The notes below the pieces were generated by a model. It saw only the letters and a program-made list of their open reading frames with translations. It was not told where the DNA came from and searched no databases. A stretch of 64,000 bases of DNA, taken from positions 1-64,000 of the forward strand of contig CAIQIA010000018.1 of the NCBI GenBank assembly GCA_903871775.1, given 5' to 3'. The number at the start of each line of letters is the position of its first letter. The first letter of the stretch is position 1. Shown here in pieces: positions 16,454 to 27,506 of this stretch. The DNA is from an uncultured cyanobacterium. Lineage in GTDB: Bacteria; Cyanobacteriota; Cyanobacteriia; PCC-6307; Cyanobiaceae. A program made the position numbers and the translations under genes.

Positions 16454-17359
16454 ATGCTTCCTGGCCCTCCGGGAGGCCAGGCTCCCGTTGTCCTCGTCCA
16501 TGGTTTCGGCGCCTCGAGCGGCCACTGGCGGGGGGTGATGGCGGCCCTGGCCCAGGACCGACCGGTGTGGGCCCCCGACCTGCTGGGCTTCGGCGCCTCC
16601 GCCATGCCCCCCTCCCGTCTCGACGGGGAGCCGGTGGTACCGGGGGCGGTGCGTTACGGCTTTGATCTCTGGGCCCACCAGCTGCACGACTTCGTGCAGG
16701 AGCAGGTGGCCCCGGACGGGACGCCGGTGCATCTGGTGGGCAACTCCGTCGGTGCCCTGGCGGTGCTGCGGGCCGCCGAACAGCTGCTGCAGTCGGGCCG
16801 GCCACCGGCCCAGCTGATTCTGATCGACTGCGCCCAGCGGCGACTGGATGACAAGCGCCTCGGGGAACAGCCCCCCCTGGCCCGCCTCGGCCGGCCCCTG
16901 CTGAAACAGCTGGTGCGTCGCCGGGCGGTGATCCAGCCGCTGTTCCGGCTGCTGGCCCGCCCGGCGGCCGTGCGCCAGGCCCTGGCCCAGGCCTACCCAA
17001 GCGGTGGCCACTGCGACGAGGCCCTGGTTGAGCTGCTGCTCGCCCCCAGCCGCCGCCCGGAGGCCTGCGAGAGCTTCCGGGGGTTCGTCAACCTGTTCAA
17101 CGAAGAGCTGGCCCCCAGCCTGCTGGCCCGGCTGCCGCTGCCGGTGCGGCTGCTCTGGGGTGAAGCCGACCCCTGGGAACCGGTGGCCGAAGCCCACGAC
17201 TGGGCCCGCACCTACGCCTGCATCCGCGACCTGGTGGTGCTGCCGGGGCTGGGGCACTGCCCCTTCGATGAGGACCCCACCACGGTGGTGCCGATCCTGC
17301 GGCGCTGGCTGGCGGCACCGCCTGGGGCGCTCAGCGGGCCTGGGCCATCAGATAGCTGA
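16454..17359 (+). CDS. Alpha/beta hydrolase
   Basis: A 301-residue alpha/beta-fold hydrolase. It has oxyanion-hole VLVHGFGASSGHW, nucleophile elbow HLVGNSVGALAVL, acid region LLWGEADPWEP and histidine in LPGLGHCPFDEDP, a complete Ser-Asp-His set. The large cap suggests a hydrophobic substrate. Cyanobacterial relatives resemble chloroplast esterases of pigment or lipid metabolism, but no substrate can be named. ATG 16454 is the first ATG/GTG in frame; the upstream codons GPLATCHR look like family sequence, so the real start may be a rarer codon further upstream. The 3' end overlaps convergent crtB by 29 bases. Confidence 0.8.
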   Translation: MLPGPPGGQAPVVLVHGFGASSGHWRGVMAALAQDRPVWAPDLLGFGASAMPPSRLDGEPVVPGAVRYGFDLWAHQLHDFVQEQVAPDGTPVHLVGNSVGALAVLRAAEQLLQSGRPPAQLILIDCAQRRLDDKRLGEQPPLARLGRPLLKQLVRRRAVIQPLFRLLARPAAVRQALAQAYPSGGHCDEALVELLLAPSRRPEACESFRGFVNLFNEELAPSLLARLPLPVRLLWGEADPWEPVAEAHDWARTYACIRDLVVLPGLGHCPFDEDPTTVVPILRRWLAAPPGALSGPGPSDS

Positions 17360-18263
17360 GGGGGAGTTCAAGCACCTTGCCGACGCGGGGCACGAAGGCC
17401 CGGTGCGTGAAGACATCGTAATCGAGGCGTTCGATGGCGTCGAGGATGCCGCGATAGAGCCGCAGCGACGCCCACACGGGCCAGCGGGCATCGGCCGCCA
17501 GCCAGCGCACCCCCGCTTCAGAACGCCGGAACCACTCCCGGGCGCGCTGCAGCTGAAAGGCCATCAGGGCCCGCCAGCGGTCGTTCAGGACACCCGCCAT
17601 CAGGTCGGATTCGCTGTAGCCGAAGCGGTCGAGGTCCTCCTGGGGGAGGTAGATGCGGCCTCGGCCCCGGTCTTCGCCGACATCCCGCAGGATGTTGGTG
17701 AGCTGATTGGCGATGCCCAGGGCCACCGCCGCCTCGCGGGTGTCGGGGGGGGCGCTCCAGGGGGCCGTGGTGTAGGCCGGATCAAGGCCCATCACCTCGC
17801 GGGTCATCAGGCCCACCGTTCCCGCCACCCGGAAGCAGTAGCGCTCGAGTTCAGCGAAGGTGGCGTACCGCTGCTGGCGGAGGTCCATGCGCTGCCCCTC
17901 GATCATCTCGAGGTAAGCCTCGATGGGCTGCGGAAACCGCTTGAGCACATCGGTCATCACCCGGTCGAGTCCATCGCCGACCTCCCCGGCGAAGAGGCGG
18001 CGGGTGCGCTCCTCCCAGTGGTCCAGCCGCTCGGCGAGCAGCGGGCCGCCCAGGGCCTGGGCCTCGACGCTGTCGACCAGCTCATCGGTGCGGCGGCACC
18101 AGACGTAGATGGCCCAGATCGCCCGCCGTTTCGCCGGGGGCATCAGGAGGGTGCCCAGATAGAAGGTCTTGGCCCAGTGCTCGGTCTCCCGCCGGCAGGC
18201 TTCGTACGCCTCGTCGAGGGAGAGGCCGGGGAAGGAGAGGGGAACGGCGGGGCCGGCCAGCAT
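17331..18263 (-). CDS. crtB: Phytoene synthase
   Basis: A 310-residue enzyme that joins two geranylgeranyl diphosphates to 15-cis-phytoene, the first committed carotenoid step. Both Mg-diphosphate motifs are present: DELVD (60-64) and NILRDVGEDRGRGRIYLP (about 190-207). FYLGTLLMPPAKRRAIWAIY and MIEGQRMDL are also family blocks. It lies 6 bases downstream of pds, so the two form one operon for phytoene synthesis and desaturation. The ATG at 18263 gives normal length. Confidence 0.97.
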   Translation of the reverse strand: MLAGPAVPLSFPGLSLDEAYEACRRETEHWAKTFYLGTLLMPPAKRRAIWAIYVWCRRTDELVDSVEAQALGGPLLAERLDHWEERTRRLFAGEVGDGLDRVMTDVLKRFPQPIEAYLEMIEGQRMDLRQQRYATFAELERYCFRVAGTVGLMTREVMGLDPAYTTAPWSAPPDTREAAVALGIANQLTNILRDVGEDRGRGRIYLPQEDLDRFGYSESDLMAGVLNDRWRALMAFQLQRAREWFRRSEAGVRWLAADARWPVWASLRLYRGILDAIERLDYDVFTHRAFVPRVGKVLELPLSYLMAQAR

Positions 18264-18269
18264 CGTGTC

Positions 18270-19661
<1,392 letters not shown>

Positions 19662-19698
19662 TCACCATAGAGTTGAACGCAGTTCCGCCGAGCGACCG

Positions 19699-20049
19699 GT
19701 GTCCGACACCCCCCTGAAGTGCACCACGCGCCACGTCAGGATCTTCGCGGCCACGGTCACCCCCGACGGGGACCTCGAGGCCAGCCCCGACCGGCTCACC
19801 CTCGACCTCGACCCCGACGACGAGTTCGTCTGGGAGCCGGAGGTGCTGCAGCGGGTGCAGGACCGGTTCCGGCAGCTCGTCGATGGGGCCGCCGGCCAGG
19901 CCTTCAACGACTACAACCTGCGCCGCATCGGGTCGGATCTGGAGGGCTTCCTGCGGCAGCTGCTGCAGGCCGGTGAGCTGCGCTACAACCTCGACAGCCG
20001 GGTGCTCAACTACTCGATGGGCCTGCCCCGCAGCCCCGACAGCCCCTGA
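19699..20049 (+). CDS. ndhM: NDH-1 subunit M
   Basis: A 116-residue peripheral subunit of the cyanobacterial NAD(P)H:plastoquinone (ferredoxin-dependent) NDH-1 complex. It starts at GTG 19699 as [20 protein letters not shown] and contains [37 protein letters not shown] and the C-terminal [15 protein letters not shown], all family blocks. The DUF3172 gene follows after 3 bases. It is divergent from pds. Confidence 0.93.
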   Translation: MSDTPLKCTTRHVRIFAATVTPDGDLEASPDRLTLDLDPDDEFVWEPEVLQRVQDRFRQLVDGAAGQAFNDYNLRRIGSDLEGFLRQLLQAGELRYNLDSRVLNYSMGLPRSPDSP

Positions 20050-20052
20050 ACC

Positions 20053-20691
20053 ATGGCCGTGCGCCGCACCACCGACAGCCGCTACGACGAACGCTACGGC
20101 CTGCGCTCCGATGGGCGTTATGACCGGGAGCGCGGCCCCGACCCCGAGCGGCGGCGGAACGGTCCCGGCGGTGGGCCCGCGGGCGGGGGCGGCGGCTTTC
20201 AGCTCAACGTCGCCACCGTGGCGGTGCTGGCGGGGGTGCTCATCCTGGGCATCGGCATCGGCACCGCCCTCAACAGCAACACCGCCGGCAACCAGGGCAA
20301 CATCGCCAGCAGCCAGCAGCTGGATCTGGCGGTGCCCGACCCCGAGTTCTGCAAGCAGTGGGGGGCCAGCGCCTTCGTCATGGACGTGGAGATGTACACG
20401 ACCATGAACCCCAGCAGCAGCTTCGTGACCCAGCCCAAATTGCAGCCGGGCTGTGTGATCCGCCGCGAGAACTGGTCGGTGCTGCAGAAGGAGGGGGCCG
20501 TCACGGCCGAGCAGATGCGCCAGTGCAAGCAACGCATGAACACCTTCGCCTACATCGGCTCGATCCGTGACAAGCCCCAGGTGCGCTGCGTCTACCAGAC
20601 CGACATCGTCGATAACAAGTTCCAGACCCGCGGCCCCGCCGGCGCCGCCGACGACAGCGTCGGCATCACCCCCGAAGCCGATCAGTTCTGA
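20053..20691 (+). CDS. DUF3172 membrane-anchored protein
   Basis: A 212-residue conserved cyanobacterial protein of unknown function. The first 48 residues are Arg/Gly/Pro-rich and probably disordered. One transmembrane helix follows (about 52-71, [20 protein letters not shown]), then a soluble domain with [30 protein letters not shown] and [15 protein letters not shown] and several conserved Cys. It starts 3 bases after ndhM, suggesting co-transcription. The 3' end overlaps convergent rbcR by 10 bases. Confidence 0.85.
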   Translation: MAVRRTTDSRYDERYGLRSDGRYDRERGPDPERRRNGPGGGPAGGGGGFQLNVATVAVLAGVLILGIGIGTALNSNTAGNQGNIASSQQLDLAVPDPEFCKQWGASAFVMDVEMYTTMNPSSSFVTQPKLQPGCVIRRENWSVLQKEGAVTAEQMRQCKQRMNTFAYIGSIRDKPQVRCVYQTDIVDNKFQTRGPAGAADDSVGITPEADQF

Positions 20692-21638
20692 TCCTGGTTC
20701 TGGCGCAGGGGGCTGTCGGGGCTCGCGAACACCGGCAGGATCTCGCGCCGGAAGGCCCCCGCCGCCCGCGAGCAGTAGCGGGCGGGATGGGTGATGAGCC
20801 GCAGCTGGCGACGGACGTTCAGGTCGCCCACGGTCATGCGCTGCAGGGTCTGGCTGGAGAGCTCCCGTTCGATCGAGACCACCGGCAGGAAGGCCGCCCC
20901 CAGCCCGCTCTGGACGGCGTTCTTGATGGCTTCGAGGGAGTTGAGCTCCATCTCGACCCGCAGCCGCTGCACGTCAAGCCCCGCCCGCACCAGCAGCTGA
21001 TCGACCATCTTGCGGGTGGTGCTCTGGGCGTCGAGGCAGATGAACGCCAGCCGGTAGAGGTCGTCCTTCTGCAGCTCCTGCAGCCGGGCCATGGGGTGCT
21101 TGACCGGCAGCACCAGGGCCAGATCCTCGCTGGCGTAGGGCACCACCTGCAGCTGTTCCGCCAGATCGGACGGCAGTTCGCCACCGATGATCGCCAGGTC
21201 GATCTGGCCGTTGGCCACGCTCCAGCTGGTGCGACGGGTGCTGTGCACCTGCAGCTGCACCGCCACATCGGGATACTTCTGCCGGAACAGACCGATCATC
21301 CGCGGCATCAGATAGGTGCCGGTGGTCTGGCTCGCGCCGACCACCAACGAGCCGCCCCGCAGGTTGTGCAGATCATCCAGGGCCCGGCACGCCTCCTGGC
21401 ACTGGCTGAGGATGCGCTCCGAGTAGCTGAGCAGCAGGTGGCCGGCCTCGGTGAGCATGGCCTTGCGGCCGCCGCGGTCGAACAGCGAAACGTCGAGCTG
21501 CTTCTCCAGGTTCTGGATCTGCAGGCTCACGGCCGGCTGGGTCACGAACAGGCTGTCGGCAGCCTTCTTGAAGCTGCCCTCATGGTGGATCGCCCTGAGG
21601 ATGCGCAGCTGGTCGAGGGTGAACGGCAGATCGGCCAT
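20682..21638 (-). CDS. rbcR: LysR-type regulator RbcR (Ycf30)
   Basis: A 318-residue LysR regulator. The N-terminal winged HTH (about 5-64) reads [20 protein letters not shown] and [20 protein letters not shown]; an effector domain with two lobes follows (about 95-300). This HTH version matches RbcR/Ycf30, which activates the Rubisco operon in plastids and cyanobacteria in response to metabolite signals; paralogues NtcB, CmpR and CcmR have different N-termini. No rbc genes are in the window, so it acts at a distance. It is divergent from the NnrU-type gene, 52 bases apart. Confidence 0.88.
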   Translation of the reverse strand: MADLPFTLDQLRILRAIHHEGSFKKAADSLFVTQPAVSLQIQNLEKQLDVSLFDRGGRKAMLTEAGHLLLSYSERILSQCQEACRALDDLHNLRGGSLVVGASQTTGTYLMPRMIGLFRQKYPDVAVQLQVHSTRRTSWSVANGQIDLAIIGGELPSDLAEQLQVVPYASEDLALVLPVKHPMARLQELQKDDLYRLAFICLDAQSTTRKMVDQLLVRAGLDVQRLRVEMELNSLEAIKNAVQSGLGAAFLPVVSIERELSSQTLQRMTVGDLNVRRQLRLITHPARYCSRAAGAFRREILPVFASPDSPLRQNQDQN

Positions 21639-21690
21639 GGACCGGCCCCCGGGCTGCTGGACTGTAGGGCGGTCGCCGCAGACACCGCCC

Positions 21691-22428
21691 ATGCCATCGA
21701 TCCCCGCCCTGCACAGCCATGGCGTGATGCTGGCCCTGCTGCTGGGGTTCGCGGTGCTGCACAGCGGTGGGGCCGCCCTGCGCAACCGGGCCGAAGCCCG
21801 CATCGGCGCCCGCGCCTGGCGGCTGATCTTCGCCGCCGTGAGCGTGCCGGCCGCCGTGGTGGTGATCGGTTACTTCCTGCAGCACCGCTACGACGGCCTG
21901 CGGCTCTGGAACCTGCAGGACCAGCCCTGGATCGTGCCGGTCGTCTGGGGGGGCACGGCGGTGAGCTTCCTCTTCCTCTATCCAGCCACCTACAACCTGC
22001 TCGAGATCCCAGCCCTGCAGCGGCCGCAGGTGCGGCTCTACGCCACCGGGATCATCCGCGTCTCCCGCCACCCGCAGGCGGTGGGACAGGTGCTGTGGTG
22101 CGCCACCCACCTGCTCTGGATCGGCAGCTCGTTCATGGTGGTGACCTGCGCCGGACTCATCGCCCACCACCTGTTCGCCGTCTGGCACGGAGATCGGCGG
22201 CTGCGGGCCCGCTTCGGAGCGGCCTTTGATGAGCTGAAGGCCACGACCTCGGTGCTGCCGTTCCAGGCGCTGCTCGACGGCCGCCAGCAGCTGCCCCTGG
22301 CCGAACTGCTGCGGCCGGCCTACGGCGGCATCCTGATCGCCGTCGGCGTGTTCTGGTTCGCCCACCGCTGGATCGGCAGCGCGGCGACAGCATTTGCACG
22401 CACGGGCCTCTCCCACTGGCTCAGCTGA
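21691..22428 (+). CDS. NnrU/Z-ISO family membrane protein
   Basis: A 245-residue protein with about six membrane helices. Family motifs include [38 protein letters not shown] with conserved His, and [13 protein letters not shown]. NnrU proteins include plant 15-cis-zeta-carotene isomerase (Z-ISO), which uses heme b bound by histidines, and a cyanobacterial member is reported to do the same reaction. Placement 2 kb from crtB-pds fits a role in isomerising the pds product; this is inference. ATG 21691 is used; a GTG slightly downstream is possible. Confidence 0.8.
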   Translation: MPSIPALHSHGVMLALLLGFAVLHSGGAALRNRAEARIGARAWRLIFAAVSVPAAVVVIGYFLQHRYDGLRLWNLQDQPWIVPVVWGGTAVSFLFLYPATYNLLEIPALQRPQVRLYATGIIRVSRHPQAVGQVLWCATHLLWIGSSFMVVTCAGLIAHHLFAVWHGDRRLRARFGAAFDELKATTSVLPFQALLDGRQQLPLAELLRPAYGGILIAVGVFWFAHRWIGSAATAFARTGLSHWLS

Positions 22429-22470
22429 GCGTGATGCCTACACTCCGGGGAACACTCCCCCCCAGCCGCC

Positions 22471-24462
22471 ATGCCCCCGGCCTCCGAGCTTGCCTGGCTG
22501 ATCCCGGTGCTGCCCCTGGCCGGCGCGACCCTGGTGGGGCTGGGGCTGATCAGCTTCAACCGCACGGTGAACCGCCTCAAGGTGCCGGTGGCGGTGCTGC
22601 TGATCAGCACCGTCGGCGCCGCTGCCGTGCTGAGCTATGCCGCCCTGGCAGAACAGATCGGCGGAGCTGCGCCGGTTGAAATGCTCTTCACCTGGGCCAC
22701 GGCCGGCAGCTTCAGCCTGCCCATGGGCTTCCGCCTCGATGCCCTCGGCGCCGTGATGCTGGCCCTGGTCACCAGCATCGCCCTGCTGGTGATGATCTAT
22801 TCCCACGGCTACATGGCCCACGACAAGGGCTATGTGCGCTTCTTCACCTATCTGGCCCTGTTCAGCAGTTCGATGCTCGGCCTGGTGGTGAGTCCGAACC
22901 TGCTCGAGATCTATGTCTTCTGGGAGCTGGTGGGGATGTGTTCCTACCTGCTGGTGGGCTTCTGGTACGACCGTGACGGCGCCGCCCACGCCGCCCAGAA
23001 GGCCTTCGTCGTCAACAGGGTGGGGGATTTCGGCCTGTTGCTGGGCATCCTCGGCCTGTTCTGGGCGACCGGCAGCCTCTCCTTTGATGGCATCGCAGCA
23101 GGCATTCAGGCCGGCCTGGCCGACGGCAGCCTGCCGGCCTGGGCGGCCACCCTGCTCTGCCTGCTGGTGTTCATGGGTCCGATGGCCAAGTCGGCCCAGT
23201 TCCCGCTGCACGTGTGGCTGCCCGACGCCATGGAGGGCCCGACGCCCATCTCGGCACTGATCCACGCCGCGACGATGGTGGCGGCCGGGGTCTTCCTCGT
23301 CGCCCGGCTCGAACCCCTCTATGTCCAGTTCCCCTCGGTCCAGCTGACGGTGGCGGTGGTGGGCACGATCACCTGCTTTCTAGGGGCCTCGATCGCCCTC
23401 ACCCAGATGGATCTCAAGAAGGGGCTCGCCTACAGCACCGTCTCGCAGCTGGGCTACATGATGCTGGCCATGGGCTGTGGGGCCCCCCTGGCGGGCATGT
23501 TCCACCTGGTGACCCACGCCTGCTTCAAGGCGATGCTGTTCCTCGGCTCGGGCTCGGTGATCCACGCCATGGAAGAGGTGGTGGGCCATGAACCGGTGCT
23601 GGCCCAGGACATGCGGCTGATGGGCGGGCTGCGCCGCTCGATGCCCATCACGGCCATCACTTTTCTGATCGGCTGCCTGGCCATCAGCGGCCTGCCTCCC
23701 CTGGCGGGCTTCTGGAGCAAGGACGAGATCCTTGGCGAAGCCTTCCAGGCCTATCCGCTCCTCTGGCTGGTGGGCTGGCTCACCGCCGGCATGACGGCCT
23801 TCTACATGTTCCGGCTCTACTTCCTCACCTTCGAGGGTGGGTTCAGGGGCCACGACACCGCCCTGCAGGCCCGGCTGCTGCAGGCCGCCGGTCGCACGGC
23901 CCCGGACCACGGCCATGGCGAGGGTCATGTGCACGAATCCGCCTGGCCCATGACCCTCCCGCTGGTGGTGCTGGCGGTGCCGTCGCTGCTCATCGGCCTG
24001 CTGGGGATGCCCTGGCAGAACCGCTTCGCGGCCCTGCTCGACCCCCGCGAGGCCGCCGAGGCGATGGCCCACTTCTCCATGGCTGAGTTTCTGCCCCTGG
24101 CCGGCGCCTCGGTCGCCATCTCCCTCGTGGGCATCACCATCGCCGTGCTCGCTTACGCCCTGGGTCGCCTCGACCTGGCCACGGCCGTGGCCGGCCGCTT
24201 CCCGGCCATCAACCGCTTCCTGGCCAACAAGTGGTACCTCGATGCGATCAACGAACGCCTGTTCGTCAGGGGCAGCCGCGCCCTGGCCCGTCAGGTGCTG
24301 GAGGTGGACGCCAAGGTCGTCGATGGCGTGGTGAACCTCACCGGCCTGCTGACCCTGGGCAGCGGCGAGGGGCTCAAGTACTTCGAAACCGGTCGGGCGC
24401 AGTTTTATGCCCTGATTGTCTTCGGTGGGGTGATCGCCCTCGTGGTGCTCTTCAGCCTCTGA
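22471..24462 (+). CDS. ndhF: NDH-1 subunit 5 (NdhF)
   Basis: A 663-residue antiporter-like proton-pumping subunit of thylakoid NDH-1, with about 15 helices plus the long lateral helix near the C-terminus. Diagnostic parts are GFRLDALGAVMLALVTSIAL, IYSHGYMAHDKGYVRFF, the helix with VFWELVGMCSYLLVGFWYDR and the lysine helix PMAKSAQFPLHVWLPDAMEG. Similarity along the whole length indicates the NdhF1 type used in respiratory and cyclic NDH-1L. ndhD follows after 86 bases, so these two membrane-arm subunits are probably co-expressed. Confidence 0.96.
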   Translation: MPPASELAWLIPVLPLAGATLVGLGLISFNRTVNRLKVPVAVLLISTVGAAAVLSYAALAEQIGGAAPVEMLFTWATAGSFSLPMGFRLDALGAVMLALVTSIALLVMIYSHGYMAHDKGYVRFFTYLALFSSSMLGLVVSPNLLEIYVFWELVGMCSYLLVGFWYDRDGAAHAAQKAFVVNRVGDFGLLLGILGLFWATGSLSFDGIAAGIQAGLADGSLPAWAATLLCLLVFMGPMAKSAQFPLHVWLPDAMEGPTPISALIHAATMVAAGVFLVARLEPLYVQFPSVQLTVAVVGTITCFLGASIALTQMDLKKGLAYSTVSQLGYMMLAMGCGAPLAGMFHLVTHACFKAMLFLGSGSVIHAMEEVVGHEPVLAQDMRLMGGLRRSMPITAITFLIGCLAISGLPPLAGFWSKDEILGEAFQAYPLLWLVGWLTAGMTAFYMFRLYFLTFEGGFRGHDTALQARLLQAAGRTAPDHGHGEGHVHESAWPMTLPLVVLAVPSLLIGLLGMPWQNRFAALLDPREAAEAMAHFSMAEFLPLAGASVAISLVGITIAVLAYALGRLDLATAVAGRFPAINRFLANKWYLDAINERLFVRGSRALARQVLEVDAKVVDGVVNLTGLLTLGSGEGLKYFETGRAQFYALIVFGGVIALVVLFSL

Positions 24463-24489
24463 TTCGGGGCGGCGTGTGTGTCAAAGCCG

Positions 24490-24517
24490 ATCAGGGGGTT
24501 CCGGCTCCGGCCCTGAT
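24490..24517 (+). promoter_or_regulatory. Hairpin in the ndhF-ndhD spacer
   Basis: ATCAGGG (24490-24496) pairs perfectly with CCCTGAT (24511-24517) around a 14-base loop. Only three T follow, so it is a poor intrinsic terminator. It ends 31 bases before the apparent ndhD start, and could tune ndhD expression or stabilise the ndhF mRNA end. Between hairpin and ndhD lies a minimal ATG-GAC-TGA reading frame (24534-24542). Confidence 0.4.
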
Positions 24518-24548
24518 TTCTATCCTGCGGGCAATGGACTGACCGGCC

Positions 24549-26135
24549 CTGGACTCCTTTCCCTGGCTGACGACGGCGATTCTGCTGCCGATCGTCGCCT
24601 CCCTGCTGATTCCCCTGATTCCTGACCCGGGCAACGGACGGATCGTCCGCTGGTATGCCCTGGCGGTGGCCCTGGTGACGTTCCTGATCACCGTCGCCGC
24701 CTACGTCGTCGGCTACGACCCCGCCGAGGCGGGGCTCCAGCTGGGCCAGCGCATCGACTGGGTGCCTGACCTGGGCCTCGGCTGGTCGGTCGGGGTCGAC
24801 GGACTGTCGATGCCCCTGGTGCTGCTCACCAGCTTCATCACCACCCTGGCGGTGCTGGCGGCCTGGCCCGTCACCTTCAAACCGCGGCTCTTCTACTTCC
24901 TGATCCTGGCGATGGACGGTGGCCAGATCGCCGTCTTCGCGGTCCAGGACATGCTGCTCTTCTTCCTGGCCTGGGAGCTGGAGCTCATCCCGGTGTACCT
25001 GCTGCTGGCGATCTGGGGCGGCAAGAAGCGCCAGTACGCCGCCACCAAGTTCATCCTCTACACCGCCGGCAGTTCGCTCTTCATCCTGCTGGTGGCCCTG
25101 GGCATGGCCTTCGCCGGGTCAGGGCCCGTCAGCTTCGAATACAGCGACCTGGCCGCCAAGACCCTGGCGCCCTCGCTGCAGCTGCTGCTCTATGCCGGCC
25201 TGCTGATCGCCTTCGGCGTCAAGCTGCCGATCGTTCCCCTCCACACCTGGCTGCCCGATGCCCACGGGGAGGCCACGGCCCCCGTCCACATGCTGCTGGC
25301 GGGCATCCTGCTCAAGATGGGGGGCTATGCCCTGCTGCGCTTCAACGCCGGCATGCTGCCCGACGCCCACGTGCAGTTCGCACCGCTGCTGGTGGTGCTG
25401 GGGGTGGTGAACATCATCTACGCAGCGCTGACGTCATTCGCCCAGCGCAATCTCAAACGCAAGATCGCCTACAGCTCGATCAGCCACATGGGCTTCGTGC
25501 TCATCGGCATCGGCAGTTTCTCACCCCTGGCCGCCAGCGGCGCCATGCTTCAGATGATCAGCCATGGCCTGATCGGCGCCAGCCTGTTCTTTCTGGTGGG
25601 GGCGACCTACGACCGCACCCACACCCTGCAGCTCGACGAGATGGGCGGCGTGGGCCAGGCCATGCGCAAGATGTTCGCCCTCTGGACCGCCTGTGCCCTG
25701 GCCTCCCTGGCCCTGCCGGGCATGAGCGGCTTCGTGGCCGAGCTGATGGTGTTCGTGGGCTTCACCACCGACGAGGCCTACAGCCTTCCCTTCCGCATCG
25801 TGATCGCCGCCCTCGCCGCGATCGGGGTGATTCTGACGCCGATCTATCTGCTCTCGATGCTGCGGGAGATCTTCTTCGGCAAGGAGAACGCCGAACTGGC
25901 GAGCCACAGCAACCTGGTGGATGCCGAGCCCCGGGAGATCTACATCATCTCGTGCCTGCTGGTGCCGATCATCGGCATCGGCCTCTACCCCCGGCTGATG
26001 ACCGACAGCTATCGCGCCACCATCGAACGACAGGTGGCCCGTGACGGCGCCGCCATCCACAGCGCCGCGGCCCCGCCGCTGCCCCTGCGTCCACCGCTGA
26101 CCGCGGCCATGACAATGGCCCCGGCCCTGCGCTGA
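24549..26135 (+). CDS. ndhD: NDH-1 subunit 4 (NdhD)
   Basis: An antiporter-like proton-pumping subunit of NDH-1, 528 residues from the start used here. Family blocks are [51 protein letters not shown] and [20 protein letters not shown]. The conserved N-terminus [19 protein letters not shown] is encoded right after CTG 24549, and the next upstream codons in frame run into TGA (24540-24542). There is no ATG, GTG or TTG between that TGA and GTG 24666, which would delete the first helix. CTG is therefore the best candidate start. The ndhF-ndhD order suggests the NdhD1 type of NDH-1L. Confidence 0.9.
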   Translation: MDSFPWLTTAILLPIVASLLIPLIPDPGNGRIVRWYALAVALVTFLITVAAYVVGYDPAEAGLQLGQRIDWVPDLGLGWSVGVDGLSMPLVLLTSFITTLAVLAAWPVTFKPRLFYFLILAMDGGQIAVFAVQDMLLFFLAWELELIPVYLLLAIWGGKKRQYAATKFILYTAGSSLFILLVALGMAFAGSGPVSFEYSDLAAKTLAPSLQLLLYAGLLIAFGVKLPIVPLHTWLPDAHGEATAPVHMLLAGILLKMGGYALLRFNAGMLPDAHVQFAPLLVVLGVVNIIYAALTSFAQRNLKRKIAYSSISHMGFVLIGIGSFSPLAASGAMLQMISHGLIGASLFFLVGATYDRTHTLQLDEMGGVGQAMRKMFALWTACALASLALPGMSGFVAELMVFVGFTTDEAYSLPFRIVIAALAAIGVILTPIYLLSMLREIFFGKENAELASHSNLVDAEPREIYIISCLLVPIIGIGLYPRLMTDSYRATIERQVARDGAAIHSAAAPPLPLRPPLTAAMTMAPALR

Positions 26136-26170
26136 GGGGCGTCGGCGGCAGGTACATTCCGCTGCGCCCC
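26136..26170 (+). promoter_or_regulatory. Nested inverted repeat between ndhD and lapA-like gene
   Basis: Starting right after the ndhD stop, GGGGCG (26136-26141) can pair with CGCCCC (26165-26170), and an inner GCGG can pair with CCGC around a loop containing GGTACATT. No T-tract follows. It may stabilise the ndhD mRNA end or slow transcription; a loop sequence resembling an extended -10 is also possible. Function is inference. Confidence 0.3.
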
Positions 26171-26185
26171 TTCACCCTGCCCGTG

Positions 26186-26527
26186 ATGCGTCAGCTGAAC
26201 TTCCTGCTGATCTTCGCCTTCGGCCTGGCCCTGGTGATGTTCACCCTCGAGAACACCACCGCCACCACCGTGCGGCTGCTGCCGGGGAGCAGCGTCACCC
26301 TGCCCCTGGCGGTGCTTCTGCTGCTGGTGGCCGGCCTCGGGGCCACCGCCGCCTGGGTGTTCGCGGTCTGGACAGGCCTGGTGCGCCAGGTGAACAGCGA
26401 GCCCCGGATGGCGGCCCAGCAGGTGCGCATCGAGGAACTGCAGCAGGACGTGGAGCGCTACCGGGCCGCCATGGATGCCCAGCTGCAGCTGCTGCCGGCC
26501 GCCGGTCAGAGTTCGGCCGAGTCCTGA
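26186..26527 (+). CDS. LapA-like (DUF1049) membrane protein
   Basis: A 113-residue protein with two transmembrane helices (about 5-22 and 39-63) joined by a loop carrying ENTTATTVRLLPGS, and a C-terminal cytoplasmic coiled coil (QQVRIEELQQDVERYRAAMD). This is the LapA/DUF1049 arrangement; E. coli LapA takes part in lipopolysaccharide assembly, but the cyanobacterial role is unknown. A GTG at 26183 directly precedes the ATG and could also serve. It sits between ndhD and scpA. Confidence 0.72.
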   Translation: MRQLNFLLIFAFGLALVMFTLENTTATTVRLLPGSSVTLPLAVLLLLVAGLGATAAWVFAVWTGLVRQVNSEPRMAAQQVRIEELQQDVERYRAAMDAQLQLLPAAGQSSAES

Positions 26528-26584
26528 CCCTGGCGCGAAGGCCCTGGGGCCGCTACGGTCCGCTCAGTACAGGATGCGACCCCT

Positions 26585-27466
26585 GTGACCCACGGCGGGG
26601 ACCAAGGGGCCCGGGTGGCCATCCGACTGCTCCAGGACGCGGCCGAGCGGGGGGAGATCGACCCCTGGGACGTGGATGTGATCGCCGTCATCGATGGCTT
26701 CCTGGACCAGTTGCGCCAGACCCTCGATCTGCCCCGGCAGCTCGCGGCCCTTGGGGGCAGCTACGAGCAGGGGCTGGCGGCCAGCAGCGAGGCGTTTCTG
26801 GCGGCCTCGGTGCTGGTCGCCCTCAAGGCGGAGCATCTCGAGGAGCGGACCCTCGCCGCTGACCAGGGGGCGATCGAGGACGGCCTCGAGGCGGAGTTCG
26901 ACGACGGCGGCGACGGGGACGGCTGGCCCGCGCGGCTGGCCCTGCCGGCCCGACCGGAACGGCTGCTGAGTCGCCGGCCGGTGGCGCCCCCGCCCCAGCG
27001 TCGGCCGGTGAGCCTGGGCGAACTGATCCGCCAGCTCGAGGACATCGCCAGCCGGCTGGAGCAGGAGGCCGGCGACGGCGGCCACCGCTCCCGGCGCACG
27101 CGGCGCTACAGCGACCGCGAGGCCATCGCCCAGGTGGCGGCCCTGGCCCACCGCGAGAAGCTGCCCGAAACCACGGCGGCCCTGGCCCTGTTTCTGGTGA
27201 CCTGGGAACCGGCGGAAGCCGGCTGCGATTTCGAGCACCTGGTGGAAGCCTGGGACACGGCCGCACCACCGGATCTGGACCGCGATCGGGTGGGGGTGTT
27301 CTGGGCGCTGCTCTTTCTCTGCGCCCAGGGCCGGGTGACCCTGGAGCAGGACCCCCAGGATCTGTTCGGCAGCCTGCGGCTGACCCGCTCCAGAGAAGCC
27401 GAGGCGCCGCTGCAGCTCTCCATGGTGGCAGCCGGGACTCCGGCCGAGACGGCAGCCGCAGCCTGA
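26585..27466 (+). CDS. scpA: Segregation and condensation protein ScpA
   Basis: A 293-residue kleisin subunit that bridges SMC in chromosome condensation. It starts at GTG 26585 and has the N-terminal block AIRLLQDAAERGEIDPWDVD, a variable middle, and the C-terminal winged-helix end TAALALFLVTWEPAEAGCDF, as in cyanobacterial ScpA. It lacks the first few residues typical of firmicute ScpA, which is usual here. No scpB is nearby. The sugar-nucleotide gene follows after 40 bases with its own possible -10 (GATACT). Confidence 0.8.
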   Translation: MTHGGDQGARVAIRLLQDAAERGEIDPWDVDVIAVIDGFLDQLRQTLDLPRQLAALGGSYEQGLAASSEAFLAASVLVALKAEHLEERTLAADQGAIEDGLEAEFDDGGDGDGWPARLALPARPERLLSRRPVAPPPQRRPVSLGELIRQLEDIASRLEQEAGDGGHRSRRTRRYSDREAIAQVAALAHREKLPETTAALALFLVTWEPAEAGCDFEHLVEAWDTAAPPDLDRDRVGVFWALLFLCAQGRVTLEQDPQDLFGSLRLTRSREAEAPLQLSMVAAGTPAETAAAA

Positions 27467-27506
27467 CGGCCCTTGATACTGTGCCCGCACCTCTGGCAGG
27501 CGTCCC

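Noticed and set aside
24666-24668. GTG as the ndhD start
   Set aside because: It would remove the conserved N-terminal segment and first helix that are encoded in frame from CTG 24549.
26136-26170. Intrinsic terminator after ndhD
   Set aside because: The stem is good but no T-tract follows; kept only as a low-confidence structure.
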